From NCBI RefSeq assembly GCF_000025625.1, contig NC_013925.1:1-58487 (forward strand): DNA of 58,487 nucleotides, given 5' to 3'. The stretch is from Natrialba magadii ATCC 43099 (GTDB lineage: Archaea; Halobacteriota; Halobacteria; Halobacteriales; Natrialbaceae). Shown here in pieces: positions 15,470 to 24,346 of the stretch. Position 1 is the first letter of the stretch. Every line of letters begins with the position of its first letter. Under the pieces are notes generated by a model that searched no databases, was not told the origin of the DNA, and saw only the letters and a list, made by a program, of their open reading frames with translations. The position numbers were made by a program, and so were the translations under genes.

Positions 15470-15785
15470 TCCCGGTATCGCCGACATACTCGGCATGATC
15501 GCCGGGGGGGTCTGGCTCAGTGGTGCGATCTACTTCCAGATGATCCGCCAGGGCCGGATCCATCCCGGCTGGATACTACTGATGTTCCTCGTCGGCACCG
15601 CGTTGATGATGGGATCCTCCGCGATCGCGCTGGCTGGCCGCGACGAACTCGTCGGCCTGTTCGGCATCCTCGCCAACGTGCTGTTCCTCGTTCTCGGCCT
15701 CGGCGTCTGGTACACGCTCGAGTGCCACGTCTGCACGCAGGAGACGAAGGCCATCGCCGAGAGCGAGTCGGACAACGTTCACTGA
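15462..15785 (+). CDS. Three-helix membrane protein
   Basis: A 107-residue protein, MIDPGIADILGMIAGGVWLS onward, with three hydrophobic stretches (about residues 5-25, 36-58 and 65-85) and a short acidic tail containing a CHVC pair. Coupled to the preceding two-helix protein, it could be a holin/antiholin partner or a superinfection-exclusion protein. No family recognised. Confidence 0.6.
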   Translation: MIDPGIADILGMIAGGVWLSGAIYFQMIRQGRIHPGWILLMFLVGTALMMGSSAIALAGRDELVGLFGILANVLFLVLGLGVWYTLECHVCTQETKAIAESESDNVH

Positions 15786-15861
15786 GTCGAGTCACCCCAC
15801 TGAACGCAGATACCAGCTGTGTTCGGTCGAACCACCAGGGAATCGGTTACGAGGCGTCACG

Positions 15862-17121
15862 ATGCAACTTGAAGAACTACCAACACCGGAACGAGAGGAA
15901 TCGGTCGACCCGGAGGAACTCCAGGTCGATGGAGCGAACCCGAACGAGCAGAACGAAGAGACGTTCGGGCTGCTCTGCAAGAACATGCAGACGAAGGGCT
16001 GGATCGGGAATGCGATCGTCGCGAACACCGGGGACCTTCCCGGGTACGACGGCGACGCGGAGGGGCTGATCGCCGATGGCGAGCATCGCTGGCGAGCCGC
16101 CAAGGAGATCGAGCTCGAGGAGGTCCCGGTCAAGTTCTACGACTTCGAGGACGACGCGGAACGACGACTCTGGCGGCAGGAGCTCAACAAGATCTCCGGC
16201 GAGCACGACCAGACCCGCGATGCCCTCGAGTACGACTACCTCCTCAACAACGGCAAGACCGAGGAGATCTCCGCGCTGGCCGAAGCGAGCGGCGAGGACA
16301 TCGATGCGCTACTGGCGCAGATCCGTGACGACTCCCGTGCTGGTGTCGCCTACGAGTACGACGTCGACCACCAGGTGTACTTCGAGGACTGCATCGAGGG
16401 CATGTCCCAGCGCCTCGAGGGTGACTCGGTTGACCTCGTCCTCACGGATCCACCGTACGGCATCGACATCGACCTCTCGGAGACGCTCGGCTCCCGATCC
16501 GTTCAGCACAGCGGCACCGTCGCGAACGACGATCTCGACGGCGCGCTCTCGGTCTTCCGTGACGCTGCGAAGGAGATGCGGCGTGTCGTGAAGCCAGGCG
16601 GTCACGTCTACGTGTTCGCCAGTTGGAAGACGTACGACCTCTTCCGAGACATCCTCGTCGACGAAGAGTTCACCGTCCGCAACTGCATCGTCTGGTGCAA
16701 GACGGTCCCGAACAACCAGCCGAACTTCGGGACTGGCGGGACGAACTGGGGCCTCCAGCACGAGTTCGTCATCTACGCCACGCTCGACTCGCCGCGACCA
16801 CTGAAGCACACTCGGCCGGACATCATCGTCCACAAGCACTCGACGTCGGGGAACGAGCACCCCACGCAGAAGCCGGTCGGCCTCCTCGAGGAGTTCATCG
16901 AGCAGAGCTCCCAGCCGGGCGACGTCGTCCTGGACCCGTTCGCGGGCTCCGGCTCGACGGCCGTCGCCTCGGTCCAGACCGACCGCGAGTGCATCGGCTT
17001 CGAGCTCGAGGGCGACGTCTACCAGGAGGTCGTCGATCGCCGCATCAGCGAAGCGGTCCGAGCGAAGGAGGCGGCCGAGGACGGCGACGCCGAGAATGGC
17101 GACGCCGGTGATAATGAGTGA
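15862..17121 (+). CDS. ParB-like nuclease domain fused to DNA methyltransferase
   Basis: A 419-residue fusion. Residues ~10-150 match a ParB/Srx-like domain with GEHRWRAA at 73-80. Residues ~165-400 are a beta-class DNA methyltransferase with TDPPYGI at 195-201, the HPTQKPVGLLEEFI block, and the SAM-binding DPFAGSGST near 357-365. DPPY favours N6-adenine methylation. phiCh1 encodes an adenine methyltransferase, so a counterpart is plausible. Such ParB-methylase fusions are frequent beside phage terminases. It precedes the small terminase by an 8-base overlap. Likely modifies virion DNA before packaging. Confidence 0.88.
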   Translation: MQLEELPTPEREESVDPEELQVDGANPNEQNEETFGLLCKNMQTKGWIGNAIVANTGDLPGYDGDAEGLIADGEHRWRAAKEIELEEVPVKFYDFEDDAERRLWRQELNKISGEHDQTRDALEYDYLLNNGKTEEISALAEASGEDIDALLAQIRDDSRAGVAYEYDVDHQVYFEDCIEGMSQRLEGDSVDLVLTDPPYGIDIDLSETLGSRSVQHSGTVANDDLDGALSVFRDAAKEMRRVVKPGGHVYVFASWKTYDLFRDILVDEEFTVRNCIVWCKTVPNNQPNFGTGGTNWGLQHEFVIYATLDSPRPLKHTRPDIIVHKHSTSGNEHPTQKPVGLLEEFIEQSSQPGDVVLDPFAGSGSTAVASVQTDRECIGFELEGDVYQEVVDRRISEAVRAKEAAEDGDAENGDAGDNE

Positions 17122-17650
17122 TGATATCGAGTACGGCGCGATCGATATCCCGGAGGAAAAACACCCGACGGAGTACTCCTACGTCGAGCGCCGTGCTGAG
17201 ATCCTATCACTCATCGAGCGAGCCGGGCATCCCCGGGCGATCACCCAGACCGAACTCGCCAAGCGATACGACACCTCGCAGTCCAACATCTCGAAGGACT
17301 TCGACCGCTTACGCGACTACGTCCACGACCGCGTCGGCGATGACGCGAAGGTGGTCTCCGAGCTCGTCTACAACCGCGCCATCCAGGACCTCCTCGACGA
17401 GGGGGACGCCTACAAAGCGGCGAAGGTCGTGAAGATGCGCGACGAGTGGCTGTTCGACCTCGGCGAACTCGAGCGCGCCCCCGATCGCGTCGACGTCGCC
17501 GGCGAGCTCGAGGTGGACAACAACCTCGAACTCAGCGACACCGACCGCGAGATGGCCCGCGACCTCCTCCGGGAGCGTCACCAGCAGGCCGCAGCGAACT
17601 CCGACGACGCCGACAGCGATACCGATTCCGACGGCGACGTCGACGACTGA
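17114..17650 (+). CDS. Terminase-small-subunit-like HTH protein (first)
   Basis: A 178-residue protein with a helix-turn-helix, ITQTELAKRYDTSQSNISKD (around residues 43-62), and an acidic tail. Its C-terminal region ELSDTDREMARDLLRERHQQ closely resembles the end of the protein at 18635, which directly precedes the large terminase. I read it as a DNA-recognising packaging component, either the true small subunit or a paralogous partner. ATG 17114 was chosen over 17096 because it sits in the overlap. Confidence 0.7.
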   Translation: MSDDIEYGAIDIPEEKHPTEYSYVERRAEILSLIERAGHPRAITQTELAKRYDTSQSNISKDFDRLRDYVHDRVGDDAKVVSELVYNRAIQDLLDEGDAYKAAKVVKMRDEWLFDLGELERAPDRVDVAGELEVDNNLELSDTDREMARDLLRERHQQAAANSDDADSDTDSDGDVDD

Positions 17651-17664
17651 CTCTTTCCACACCC

Positions 17665-18003
17665 ATGTCACGCAAAACCATCAGCATCGACGAGGACCTC
17701 CACGATCGCCTCGACCAACACAAGGGCGACGATGAATCGTGGACGGACTTCGTCGAACGACTATACGAGGCGGCGTATATCGAGGGACGAGACGATGAAC
17801 GCACAGTGCGTGCACCGCTCGAGGACGTCGACGAAGCCGACATCCACACCTACCACGACGCCGTCGAGGAGCTCCACGACGAGATCGCCAGCTTCAACGA
17901 TCAACTCGAGGGCGTCCTCACCGAAGAGCACATCGACGACATCGCGAACGTCACCTCGACTCAGACGGGCAAGGAGATCGAGAATCGGATGACGCCGCGA
18001 TGA
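17665..18003 (+). CDS. Ribbon-helix-helix-like protein
   Basis: A 112-residue protein whose first 40 residues, MSRKTISIDEDLHDRLDQHK onward, look like the strand and first helices of an antitoxin-type ribbon-helix-helix, followed by a long acidic helical tail. It may bind DNA as a dimer and act as a local repressor. No toxin gene is adjacent. Family assignment is moderate. Confidence 0.6.
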   Translation: MSRKTISIDEDLHDRLDQHKGDDESWTDFVERLYEAAYIEGRDDERTVRAPLEDVDEADIHTYHDAVEELHDEIASFNDQLEGVLTEEHIDDIANVTSTQTGKEIENRMTPR

Positions 18004-18065
18004 ACGCAGTTTGCATGCACCCACCCGCCTGCCAGCAGCACGCGGTTTTCCATACAGAGGACTGA
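18000..18065 (+). CDS. Putative 21-residue Cys/His microprotein
   Basis: A frame of 21 codons, MNAVCMHPPACQQHAVFHTE plus one residue, starts in an ATGA overlap with the upstream stop, the junction type used throughout this genome. Two Cys and three His in 14 residues could bind a metal. Its size makes a chance frame quite possible. Confidence 0.3.
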   Translation: MNAVCMHPPACQQHAVFHTED

Positions 18066-18068
18066 ACG

Positions 18069-18278
18069 ATGGGATACGACTACGAGTGCGACGTCCAGAT
18101 CGACGACGTCTGCGACATCGGCGGCGACGTCCCCGGGCTCGCGGCACAGTTTCGAGAGGCCACCTGGCTCAACGACGAGTTCGGCGGCCTCATGCAGGAT
18201 CGGGGCTACACCCTTCGCGACACGATCACCGTCTGCCCCAGCTGCACGCTCGAGCTACTCTCCGAAAAGCACCGATGA
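18069..18278 (+). CDS. Hypothetical small protein
   Basis: A 69-residue protein starting MGYDYECDVQIDDVCDIGGD. Four cysteines (C7, C15 and a late CPSC pair) could bind zinc. It overlaps the HNH gene by four bases, so the two are probably translated together. Confidence 0.6.
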   Translation: MGYDYECDVQIDDVCDIGGDVPGLAAQFREATWLNDEFGGLMQDRGYTLRDTITVCPSCTLELLSEKHR

Positions 18279-18583
18279 ACGACGACTCCCCCGCCGATGG
18301 CCGTGCGGGCTCCCGGAACGTCTTCTGGGACCTTCACGATCGCGACCACTACGCCTGCCCTGGCTGCGGGCGCTCTGCGGACGAGGTCTCCTCCGTCCAC
18401 ATCCACCATCGAGACGGCAACAAGCACAACGACTCCCGACACAACCTCGTTGGCCTCTGTCACCTCTGCCATCTCGGTGGCCGACACGACCTCGACTTCG
18501 AAGACCCCCGACTCACCAAGCCGACGCCCGGTGGCCTGGGGAAGCCATCCGTGCGTGCAGACCCGCCGTCGGCCGATTTCTGA
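18275..18583 (+). CDS. HNH endonuclease (packaging region)
   Basis: A 102-residue HNH protein. CPGCG near residue 29 and CHLCH near residue 65 form the structural zinc site. VHIHHRDGNKHNDSRHNLVG provides the His-Asn-His core. Small HNH enzymes next to terminase genes are common in tailed phages, where they assist genome cleavage during packaging. The position one gene before the small and large terminases supports that role. Confidence 0.85.
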   Translation: MNDDSPADGRAGSRNVFWDLHDRDHYACPGCGRSADEVSSVHIHHRDGNKHNDSRHNLVGLCHLCHLGGRHDLDFEDPRLTKPTPGGLGKPSVRADPPSADF

Positions 18584-18634
18584 GCCGGGGCGGGATATCG
18601 ACGAAACCAAACCACATGGCGCACCCTTAGAACG

Positions 18635-19237
18635 ATGACAGATACCAACTCGAAATTTCACGAAGAGGCCCACCCCGAGGCCATCCAGATCACGAATCAG
18701 GAGCGTGATTACGGGCAGTGGGGGCAGTGTGTAGTTGACCCAGCGAAGTCGACCGGCGAGCGATGCACGCAGCCGGCGAAGGGCTCGCATGGGAAGTGCC
18801 ACACTCACGGCGGCTCGACGACGACCGCCGACGAGAACCCGAAGCAGGGGCGCGGCGACCAGGACGGCAACGACAACGCCGTCGAACACGGCGCCTACCG
18901 GGAGAACTTCATCGATCACCTCACCGAGAGCGAGCAGGAGATGATCGAGAGCGTCTACGGCGACCTCGAGACGGCGGAGGACGCCCAGGACGTTGCCCGG
19001 TTCGTCGCCTCGATCCTGCTGGCGCAGTTCAAGCGGTCGGACTTCGATGAGCGGTTCGCCCGCCGGTTCGAGTCGATCTGCGACAAGGCGGGGATCTTCC
19101 CGGCCGAGGAACTCGAGATGACGGCCGACGTCAACCAGACCACGCAGATGGAGCTGGGGGACGACGAGAAGGACATCGCCCGCAAGCTCCTCCGTGAACG
19201 CCACGAGCAGGCCGCGGGTGAGTCGCGAGATGAGTAG
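18635..19237 (+). CDS. Terminase small subunit candidate (second)
   Basis: A 200-residue protein directly before the large terminase and overlapping it by 8 bases. The N-terminal part has a CxxC/CxxH-like region (CVVDP...CTQPAKGSHGKCHTHGG). The segment DNAVEHGAYRENFIDHLTES is typical of archaeal-virus packaging proteins. The C-terminus DEKDIARKLLRERHEQAA matches that of the 17114 gene product. Likely recognises the packaging site and stimulates the large subunit. The exact split of roles between the two relatives is unknown. Confidence 0.72.
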   Translation: MTDTNSKFHEEAHPEAIQITNQERDYGQWGQCVVDPAKSTGERCTQPAKGSHGKCHTHGGSTTTADENPKQGRGDQDGNDNAVEHGAYRENFIDHLTESEQEMIESVYGDLETAEDAQDVARFVASILLAQFKRSDFDERFARRFESICDKAGIFPAEELEMTADVNQTTQMELGDDEKDIARKLLRERHEQAAGESRDE

Positions 19238-20894
19238 CGAGCAGTTCGTCCCCGAGGAGCAACTCTCGACGTCGGAGGCGCTGGACCACCAGGCCGATCG
19301 GCTCGTCGAGGCGACGCGCGACCTCGAGACGAAGCGCGAACTCCTCAACCCGTTCGAGACGGGCGACTGGCTCACCTTCGCCAACGAGCTGACGATGAAC
19401 TACATGGCGGAGGAGATGGAGGACGATCCGTACTACCTCCTCGACGAGCACCACGGCCTCTGGCTCGACAAGTTCGACTCCGGGGACCGCATCCTGCTGT
19501 GCCACCGGGACGGCCTGAAGACGACGATCACGCTGGCGTACCTGATCGCGGGACTCGAGTACAAGTCGGGATTCCGAGGCATCTGGGCGATGAACAACCA
19601 GATCCAGGTGGGCAAGAAGGCAGACACGGAGTTCTGGAAGATGGTCGATCGGAACCCGTGGCTCATCAACCTGAACGCCCCGCCGGAGAAGGAGGCGGTG
19701 AAGGCGAAGGTGTTCGCCAACGGCTCGATCCTGAACGCTGGCTGGCTCGGCGGCGGGATCGAGGGCGATCGCGCCCATCTCCTCATCCTGGACGACATCA
19801 TCAAGGAGAAGGGAGACGGCGACACCGAGGACGTCCTCGACTGGATCGAGGCGGTCTGCGTCCCGATGGTCAAAGACCACGGGCGGACCGTCGTGATCGG
19901 GACGCGAAAGCGGCCGGACGACATCTACACGCACTTTCGCACCCTCGAGGGCTACGAGTTCGACGAGTACCCGGCGATCCTGGACTACTGGGACCAGCAG
20001 TTCAGCGCCGACGACGACTACGAAGTCCGCCGTCCCGACGAGGACCTCTACACCGCTGTCGACGATCCCTGGAACACGGGGGAGACACTACAAGTGCTCT
20101 GGCCCGAGGCTCGAGGCCCGCGCTGGTTGGCAGACAAGCGGTCGAAGATGGCCGATCACCGCTTCTGGCGGGAGTACTCGCTCGTCATCATGGGCTCGTC
20201 GGGCGACCTGATCGACGCGAAGGACGTCCGAGTCCCAGCGGAGGATGGCGGCTGCTCGATCGGTGACCGAGACCCGCCGCCGAAGTACCGAGCGGGGCCT
20301 GGCGAGGTGGTCGTTCTGAGCCACGATCCGGCGAACTCGCCGACCGGCGACGACGCCGCGTTCACGGTGTGGCTCCTGCAGCGCGACGGACGACGTCGCC
20401 TCCTGGACTGCCACGCCGAGTCGGGGATGGGGCCGACCGACATCAAGACCCAGCTGGTCGAGTACGACCGGGCCTACGACCCCGCGATCATCGTGATCGA
20501 GGACAACGGGATGCAGAGCTACGTCGTCGAGGACGCGATCGAGTTCGACTCCCAGCTGGGCGCGAAGGTGACTGGCCTTCCGATGACGGGCAAGAAGCAC
20601 AGCCTCGAGAACGGCATCGCTCGCCTGCGAATCCTCGTCGAGAACGGACGCATCCTCTTCCACCGAGGTCACCAGACGACCGAGGACTTCATCACGTCGA
20701 TGCAGTCGCTCGAGCGCCGGGACGGCAAGATGCACGGCCACACGCCCGACTACATCGCTGCCTGGTACATGGCGGAGAAGGGCCTCCGAAAGCTGGAGGA
20801 GATGGGGCTGGTCGACGCCGACGACACTGCGGCGCACGACGTCGACGAGGACGATGACGAGGAGAGTACAGGCGGCGGTCTCTACGGAGCTTGA
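19230..20894 (+). CDS. terL: Large terminase
   Basis: A 554-residue ATPase-nuclease. The ATPase part has a deviant Walker A, CHRDGLKTT (91-99), and Walker B HLLILDDI (183-190). The C-terminal RNase-H-like nuclease shows D366 in SHDPANS, E424-D425 in IVIEDNG and a late TPDYIAAWYMAEK block. It translocates DNA into proheads and cuts it. ATG 19230 is used because the upstream extension is shadow sequence. Length matches known large terminases. Confidence 0.93.
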   Translation: MSSEQFVPEEQLSTSEALDHQADRLVEATRDLETKRELLNPFETGDWLTFANELTMNYMAEEMEDDPYYLLDEHHGLWLDKFDSGDRILLCHRDGLKTTITLAYLIAGLEYKSGFRGIWAMNNQIQVGKKADTEFWKMVDRNPWLINLNAPPEKEAVKAKVFANGSILNAGWLGGGIEGDRAHLLILDDIIKEKGDGDTEDVLDWIEAVCVPMVKDHGRTVVIGTRKRPDDIYTHFRTLEGYEFDEYPAILDYWDQQFSADDDYEVRRPDEDLYTAVDDPWNTGETLQVLWPEARGPRWLADKRSKMADHRFWREYSLVIMGSSGDLIDAKDVRVPAEDGGCSIGDRDPPPKYRAGPGEVVVLSHDPANSPTGDDAAFTVWLLQRDGRRRLLDCHAESGMGPTDIKTQLVEYDRAYDPAIIVIEDNGMQSYVVEDAIEFDSQLGAKVTGLPMTGKKHSLENGIARLRILVENGRILFHRGHQTTEDFITSMQSLERRDGKMHGHTPDYIAAWYMAEKGLRKLEEMGLVDADDTAAHDVDEDDDEESTGGGLYGA

Positions 20895-20899
20895 TTCTC

Positions 20900-21025
20900 A
20901 TGAAACGAAAAGACGACAGCGAATCCGACGACGAGTCGAGGGCAAAGTACGCGATCGTGGGCGGTGAATCGACCGTCGACGAGATCCGAGCCACGCTGGA
21001 TCGCGAGGAGGATGATGACGACTGA
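20900..21025 (+). CDS. 41-residue acidic protein
   Basis: A short frame, MKRKDDSESDDESRAKYAIV onward, ending EEDDDD. It follows the large terminase by five bases and overlaps the next gene. Charge pattern and overlaps support translation. Function unknown. Confidence 0.5.
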   Translation: MKRKDDSESDDESRAKYAIVGGESTVDEIRATLDREEDDDD

Positions 21026-21317
21026 AGTCCAGTCGGCCCACTGCCTCCGGCGGATCGTCGTCGCACGGGTGGCCGCTGCGGACCTCTTCCGCGAAGACGT
21101 CCGCGTCGTTGACGGCATCCCGGACGACGCCGAGGTGAAGTCGACGTATCTGGATCCGGACACGGACTCGATCGTGTTCATCGTCCAGTCGAGCTCGTTC
21201 GAGCCGGTAAAGGAACGCGCGACGATTCCTCGCCTCGATCTCGAGGTGGAGGCGGTCGAACCAGAGCGGCAGAGGAACGCACAGGTCATCAACGAGGTGG
21301 AGCGCGCCGATGGGTGA
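21015..21317 (+). CDS. Hypothetical protein
   Basis: A 100-residue protein; ATG 21012 and 21015 are both possible. Sequence MTTEVQSAHCLRRIVVARVA, then a beta-rich core (DSIVFIVQSSSFEPV). It lies between terminase and portal, where phages often keep small connector or chaperone genes. No family recognised. Confidence 0.6.
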   Translation: MTTEVQSAHCLRRIVVARVAAADLFREDVRVVDGIPDDAEVKSTYLDPDTDSIVFIVQSSSFEPVKERATIPRLDLEVEAVEPERQRNAQVINEVERADG

Positions 21318-21495
21318 GACGGACCCGCCGAAGATCTGGATCGATCACTACGACCTCAACCTCGGCGTCCGCGGTGGATCGCAGGACACCATCGAAGACG
21401 TCAAAGAGGTCTTTGACGAGGAACTGGAGAAGGCGATCGAACGCGACCCGAAGCTGGGAGAGGAGATCCCGGAGGACTCACGCGACTTTCAATGA
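21310..21495 (+). CDS. Hypothetical acidic small protein
   Basis: A 61-residue acidic protein starting MGETDPPKIWIDHYDLNLGV. It is coupled by overlaps on both sides within the terminase-portal interval. The DNA around 21400-21420 includes the TCAAAGA/TCTTTGA heptamer pair noted elsewhere. No recognised family. Confidence 0.6.
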   Translation: MGETDPPKIWIDHYDLNLGVRGGSQDTIEDVKEVFDEELEKAIERDPKLGEEIPEDSRDFQ

Positions 21496-21770
21496 CACAA
21501 CACGACCACATCCGAGCCGATCGGCTTCGGGTAGACTACCGGGACAGCGTCCCCGACGTGGCGAATACGGCGATGATCGCCACCCTCGAGGAACTCGTCG
21601 ACGGGCCGCTCGTCGACGTGCGTTCCGGCGGGCTCCTCATCCACGAGTACGGGGCTGGGATCGATACGCAGCTGACGATCTACACGCCGCCGACCGTAGA
21701 CGTCGTCGACGGCGAGGACGTGAACGAGGCGGTGGCGAAGCTCACCACTGGAGGTGACTCAGCACGATGA
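21492..21770 (+). CDS. Hypothetical protein
   Basis: A 92-residue protein starting MTQHDHIRADRLRVDYRDSV, with a small alpha/beta pattern (GLLIHEYGAGIDTQLTIYTP). It overlaps the portal gene by four bases. No recognised family. Confidence 0.6.
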   Translation: MTQHDHIRADRLRVDYRDSVPDVANTAMIATLEELVDGPLVDVRSGGLLIHEYGAGIDTQLTIYTPPTVDVVDGEDVNEAVAKLTTGGDSAR

Positions 21771-23314
21771 GTAGCAACACTGACAGCGGGCTCTACTCCG
21801 ACATCACGAAGTCGGTCACGGAGAAATCCGCTGAGACTCAACAGCTCCAGGAGGAGCGCGCGTCTCGGACGCGGGGAGGAGCGCGCCGGCCACCGTTCAA
21901 CCCGGTGAAGATGGCGGAGCTCCTCGAGCACAACGAGACGCACGCAAAGTGCGTTCACGCCAAATCGCGGTACGTCGCGGGGTTCGGAATCAACATCATC
22001 CCGCATCCCGAGGCGGAGGATCCCGATCGAGACGGCGAGCAGTACGAGCGCGTCTGGGACTTCTGGTTCGGCGACGACTCGAACTGGCAGGTCGGTCCGA
22101 TGGAAAGCGAGCGGGCGACCGCGACGGACGTCCTCCAGACGGCCTGGACCGACTACGAGGCGATCGGCTGGCTCACGATCGAGATCCTCACCCAGACCGA
22201 TGGCACGCCCACCGGGCTGGCGTACGTTCCCGGTCACACCATCCGGAAGCGTATGGACGAGCGCGGCTTCGTTCAGCTCCTCGAGGAGAAGGAGAAATAC
22301 TTCGGCGTCGCTGGCGATCGGTACCAAACGAACGGTAACGGCGACCTCGATCCAGTCTTCGTCGACGCCGACGACGGCTCCACCGGAACCTCGGTGTCCA
22401 ACCCCGCGAACGAACTCATCTTCAAGCGGAATCACTCCCCGCTGTACCCCCACTACGGCGCACCCGACATCATCCCCGCCGTGAAGACGATCCGCGGCGA
22501 CAGTGCGGCGCAGGACTACAACATCGACTTTTTCGAGAACGACGGTGTTCCGCGCATCGCCATCATCGTGAAGGGGGCGGAGTTGACGGAGAAGGGGCGC
22601 GAGGAGATGCGGAACCTGATCGAGGACAACAACGAGGATAACCACCGGACAGCGTTCATCGAGACCGAGAAGATCGTCCAGAACGAGGACTACCTCAACC
22701 TCGCCGACGGCGCTGATCGCTCCGACGTCGAGATCCGACTCGAGCCGCTGACGGTCGGAATCGACGAGGAGGCGTCGTTCCTCGAGTTCCGCGGCAGAAA
22801 CGAGCACGACATCCTCAAAGTCCACGACGTCCCGCCGGTGATCGCGGGCGTCGTCGAGTCCGGAGCGTTCTCCACCGACGCCGAGGAACAGCGGAAGGAG
22901 TTCGCTGAGGAGACGATCCAGCCCAAGCAGCACGACTTCGGCGAGCTGCTGTACGAACTCGTTCACAAGCAGGGCCTCGACGCGCCCGACTGGACGATCG
23001 AGTTCGAGCTGGCGAAGCCCGACACGAAACTGCAGGATGTCGAGATCGCCTCGCAGCGCGTGCAGGCGATGCAGGGCCTGCTCACCGTAAACGAACTCCG
23101 GGATGAGTTCGGATTCGAGCCGTTCCCGGAGGAACACGTCTACGGCGGAGAAACGCTCGTGGCAGAGGTCACCGGTGGAAGCGGTCCGGGCGGGGGAATC
23201 GGAGACCAGATAGAGCAGCTCGTCGAGGACCGAGCCGACGAGATCATCGACAGCTACCAAGCCGATTTGGAGACTGAGCAGCTGATCGAGATCGGGGCGA
23301 ACGCCGATTCCTGA
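21767..23314 (+). CDS. Portal protein
   Basis: A 515-residue portal-type protein. Evidence is its place right after the terminase block and before the head morphogenesis gene, its length, and the typical pattern: residues ~40-75 (NPVKMAELLEHNETHAKCVH...YVAGFGI), the central LIFKRNHSPLYPHYGAPDII, and the FSTDAEEQRKEFAEETIQP helix region. It forms the dodecameric DNA gate at one capsid vertex. The C-terminus is acidic and helical. Confidence 0.88.
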   Translation: MSSNTDSGLYSDITKSVTEKSAETQQLQEERASRTRGGARRPPFNPVKMAELLEHNETHAKCVHAKSRYVAGFGINIIPHPEAEDPDRDGEQYERVWDFWFGDDSNWQVGPMESERATATDVLQTAWTDYEAIGWLTIEILTQTDGTPTGLAYVPGHTIRKRMDERGFVQLLEEKEKYFGVAGDRYQTNGNGDLDPVFVDADDGSTGTSVSNPANELIFKRNHSPLYPHYGAPDIIPAVKTIRGDSAAQDYNIDFFENDGVPRIAIIVKGAELTEKGREEMRNLIEDNNEDNHRTAFIETEKIVQNEDYLNLADGADRSDVEIRLEPLTVGIDEEASFLEFRGRNEHDILKVHDVPPVIAGVVESGAFSTDAEEQRKEFAEETIQPKQHDFGELLYELVHKQGLDAPDWTIEFELAKPDTKLQDVEIASQRVQAMQGLLTVNELRDEFGFEPFPEEHVYGGETLVAEVTGGSGPGGGIGDQIEQLVEDRADEIIDSYQADLETEQLIEIGANADS

Positions 23315-23320
23315 CCACTG

Positions 23321-24268
23321 ATGAGTACCACCAGCAGTTCGTCAACGTCGAGATCAAAGCTCGCCGATCGTCGCGAGCACATCCGGCACCTCCACAAGCA
23401 GGACGACCTCGTTCCCGAAGAACAGGAGGCGTACGAGGAGTTCCTCGACGACTACGTCGAGGGGCTCCAGCCGCTCGAGGACGAAATCGAGCAGTGGCTC
23501 CAGAGCGCCTCGGAAGAGGACCTTTCGTCGCTCGAGTCGATCCGAGAGGGGATCAACGGGCTGATCGAGGATGGCGACTACACGGACGACTTCGAGCAGG
23601 TGTTCCGGGAGGGCGGTGAGCGGTCTGCCCAGGCGGGCCGCCAGCTGGCCGACCGTCGATACAACCTCGGCGTGGCGACCGACGTCGTCCCTGAGGCAGC
23701 ACTCGAGTCGATCGACGACTGGGTAGACGAGGCGGCAGGCAGCACGCTCGAGACGATCACGGAAGACTCGACAAGTTGGCTTCGCGGCGCACACGAGGAG
23801 GGCCTATCGATCCCAGAGATACAGGGTCAGATTAATGAGGATCTCTTCGAGGGCCGACTCGAAGATCACGTCGCCGAGCGGGCGGCGAGGACTGGGACGA
23901 TCTCGACGTCGAACCTGGGCGTCCACAGCAGTTTCGAGGAGTCTGACCTCGTCATCGGTGAAGAATGGATCGCGATCGGCGACCAGCGCACTCGCGACGA
24001 TCACGACGACGCCGACGGCCAGATCGTCGCAGTCGACGAGTCGTTCCTAGTGGGTGGCGAGGAACTCGACCATCCAGGCGACCCCTCGGCACCGCTCGAG
24101 CAGATCGTCAACTGCCGCTGTACGGTGGTGGCTGTCTTCGCTGATGACCTCACCGAGGACGAAATTGAAGCACTCGAGGCTGGCGAGCGGATCCAGAAAG
24201 CCACCGTCGACGAGACGGTGAAGATACTCGACGATGGTTCTCACGAACCGTTGGCTGCCGGAGTATAG
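23321..24268 (+). CDS. Minor head / head morphogenesis protein (Mu gpF-like)
   Basis: A 315-residue protein. The C-terminal signature is classic for the Mu F/SPP1 gp7 family: EEWIAIGDQRTRDDHDDADG (around residue 213), then a LVGGEELDHPGDPSAP segment and INC-like VNCRCTVVAVF. It is expected to associate with the portal and start capsid assembly or DNA ejection. It follows the portal gene by six bases. Confidence 0.85.
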   Translation: MSTTSSSSTSRSKLADRREHIRHLHKQDDLVPEEQEAYEEFLDDYVEGLQPLEDEIEQWLQSASEEDLSSLESIREGINGLIEDGDYTDDFEQVFREGGERSAQAGRQLADRRYNLGVATDVVPEAALESIDDWVDEAAGSTLETITEDSTSWLRGAHEEGLSIPEIQGQINEDLFEGRLEDHVAERAARTGTISTSNLGVHSSFEESDLVIGEEWIAIGDQRTRDDHDDADGQIVAVDESFLVGGEELDHPGDPSAPLEQIVNCRCTVVAVFADDLTEDEIEALEAGERIQKATVDETVKILDDGSHEPLAAGV

Positions 24269-24346
24269 TGCGGGAATTACGATGACGGCACTGCCCCCGC
24301 CGGGGCCTCTGCTTGAGGAACGTACCGGCGTTCTCACAGGATACAA

